NCBI GenBank assembly: GCA_041569895.1
Contig: JBFFXF010000353.1
Span: forward strand, 1 to 6,530
Direction of reading: 5' to 3'
From: JBFFXF01 sp041569895
GTDB taxonomy: Bacteria > Planctomycetota > UBA8108 > JACQVS01
DNA: 6,530 nucleotides
This document shows, one piece after another, positions 5,999 through 6,530 of the stretch (positions are counted from its first letter, which is position 1; each line of letters starts with the position of its first letter). The translations under genes and the position numbers were made by a program. A model generated the notes under the pieces. The model made no database searches and had not been told where the DNA came from. It worked only from the letters and a program-made list of their open reading frames with translations.

Positions 5999-6530
5999 TC
6001 AGGAGTCCTCGTCCTCGCGTTCGTCCTCACGATCGGCCTCGCCCGGTCCGCCCTCCGAGGTGAGGATCTCGAGGTTGAGCTTGCCGTGCTTCAAGAAAAG
6101 CACGAGTGGATAGAAGATCCCCAGAGCGGGCAGCGGGTCGCGCGCCGACAGCACGTCGTAGACGTTATTCTTGTGGTCGTGGAGGATCCGTCGCGCCTCC
6201 CTGAGCCGGCCCTTGACGTCGACGAAGTGCTTCAGCCCGGAGAGCGTCTTTCGCAGGCCGGCGCGCTTCGATCCCTCACGGAACTCCGTGCGCGCGAGGC
6301 GCCAGGCCTTGCGGAGATCCTCGAGGCGGGTGTCGCTCTCGGAGACCTCCTTGAGCGTCGCGAGGAACGCGAGGAACGGCGTCTCGGTGCGGACGTCGTA
6401 GCGACCACCCTCGGGCGGGTCGACCCGTCCATCGACGGCGAGGCGATAGAGCAGCCACGGATAGTCCCACCCGGACGCGATCGCCTGGTTGAGGCCGCCC
6501 CAGAAGCGCGGGTTGACCTCGATCAGCTGC
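5999..6530 (-). CDS. ATP-grasp family ligase, C-terminal part (runs off right edge)
   Basis: A minus-strand frame open from the window edge gives 176 residues and a TGA at 6001-5999; the N-terminus is outside the window. The first visible residues, LIEVNPRFWGGLNQAI (2-17 of the fragment), are the metal-binding end of an ATP-grasp catalytic domain: Glu and Asn of the ExNPR motif normally hold Mg-ATP. WDYPWLLYRLAVDG (21-34) follows as in carboxylate-amine ligases of this fold. These enzymes join a carboxylate to an amine through an acyl-phosphate; the substrates cannot be read from this end. Residues 60-125 are helical and basic, 133-147 are moderately hydrophobic, and the last 15 are nearly all acidic (EADREDEREDEDS). 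The C26 start codon follows after three bases, so the products are probably made together. The family call is strong, the specific reaction open. Confidence 0.88.
   Translation of the reverse strand, partial: QLIEVNPRFWGGLNQAIASGWDYPWLLYRLAVDGRVDPPEGGRYDVRTETPFLAFLATLKEVSESDTRLEDLRKAWRLARTEFREGSKRAGLRKTLSGLKHFVDVKGRLREARRILHDHKNNVYDVLSARDPLPALGIFYPLVLFLKHGKLNLEILTSEGGPGEADREDEREDEDS

Noticed and set aside
1..6530. CRISPR array, tRNA, rRNA, insertion sequence or phage gene
   Set aside because: I saw no spaced repeats, cloverleaf, transposase motif or terminal inverted repeat in reading both strands by eye; a profile search could still find a weak RNA.

Overview
The window is very GC-rich, with strong G/C preference at third codon positions, and it lies in a bacterial chromosome. 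Five protein-coding genes fill almost all of it; two run off the edges. The best guess at the source is an uncultured, Planctomycetota-like or related high-GC bacterium. This rests on gene content: a PVC-style double ThuA protein and a DUF4175-like membrane protein. No rRNA or other phylogenetic marker is present, so the assignment is tentative. I saw no tRNA, rRNA, CRISPR array, insertion sequence or prophage gene.

Layout, left to right. (1) 1-2279, minus: the N-terminal 759 residues of a large membrane protein with three N-terminal transmembrane helices and a long outer region, DUF4175-like; it continues past the left edge. (2) 2280-2370: a short divergent promoter region with two face-to-face sigma70-like promoters and repeated CGGTAC words. 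(3) 2371-3900, plus: a secreted 509-residue protein that joins two different ThuA subtypes. (4) 3917-4972, minus, convergent with ThuA across only 16 bases: an exported PPP-family (Shewanella-like) metallophosphatase with its own Shine-Dalgarno site, a candidate promoter and a 28-base inverted repeat in the leader. (5) 5111-5995, minus: a membrane-anchored class I glutamine amidotransferase-like / peptidase C26 (gamma-glutamyl hydrolase) protein. (6) 5999-6530, minus: the C-terminal 176 residues of an ATP-grasp ligase, whose stop codon sits three bases before the C26 start.

How they may work together. The ATP-grasp and C26 genes are almost certainly co-transcribed and are the most suggestive pair: a bond-forming carboxylate-amine ligase next to a hydrolase whose family cuts gamma-glutamyl amide bonds, apparently on the outer side of the membrane. 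The phosphatase may be read through from the same operon but also has its own plausible promoter. The ThuA and DUF4175-like genes are divergently transcribed and may share control. Four of the five proteins are predicted to be exported or membrane-bound, so the region looks envelope-oriented. No established defence system, biosynthetic cluster or mobile element is recognisable; a new system here is possible only as the ligase/hydrolase pair and is not demonstrated.
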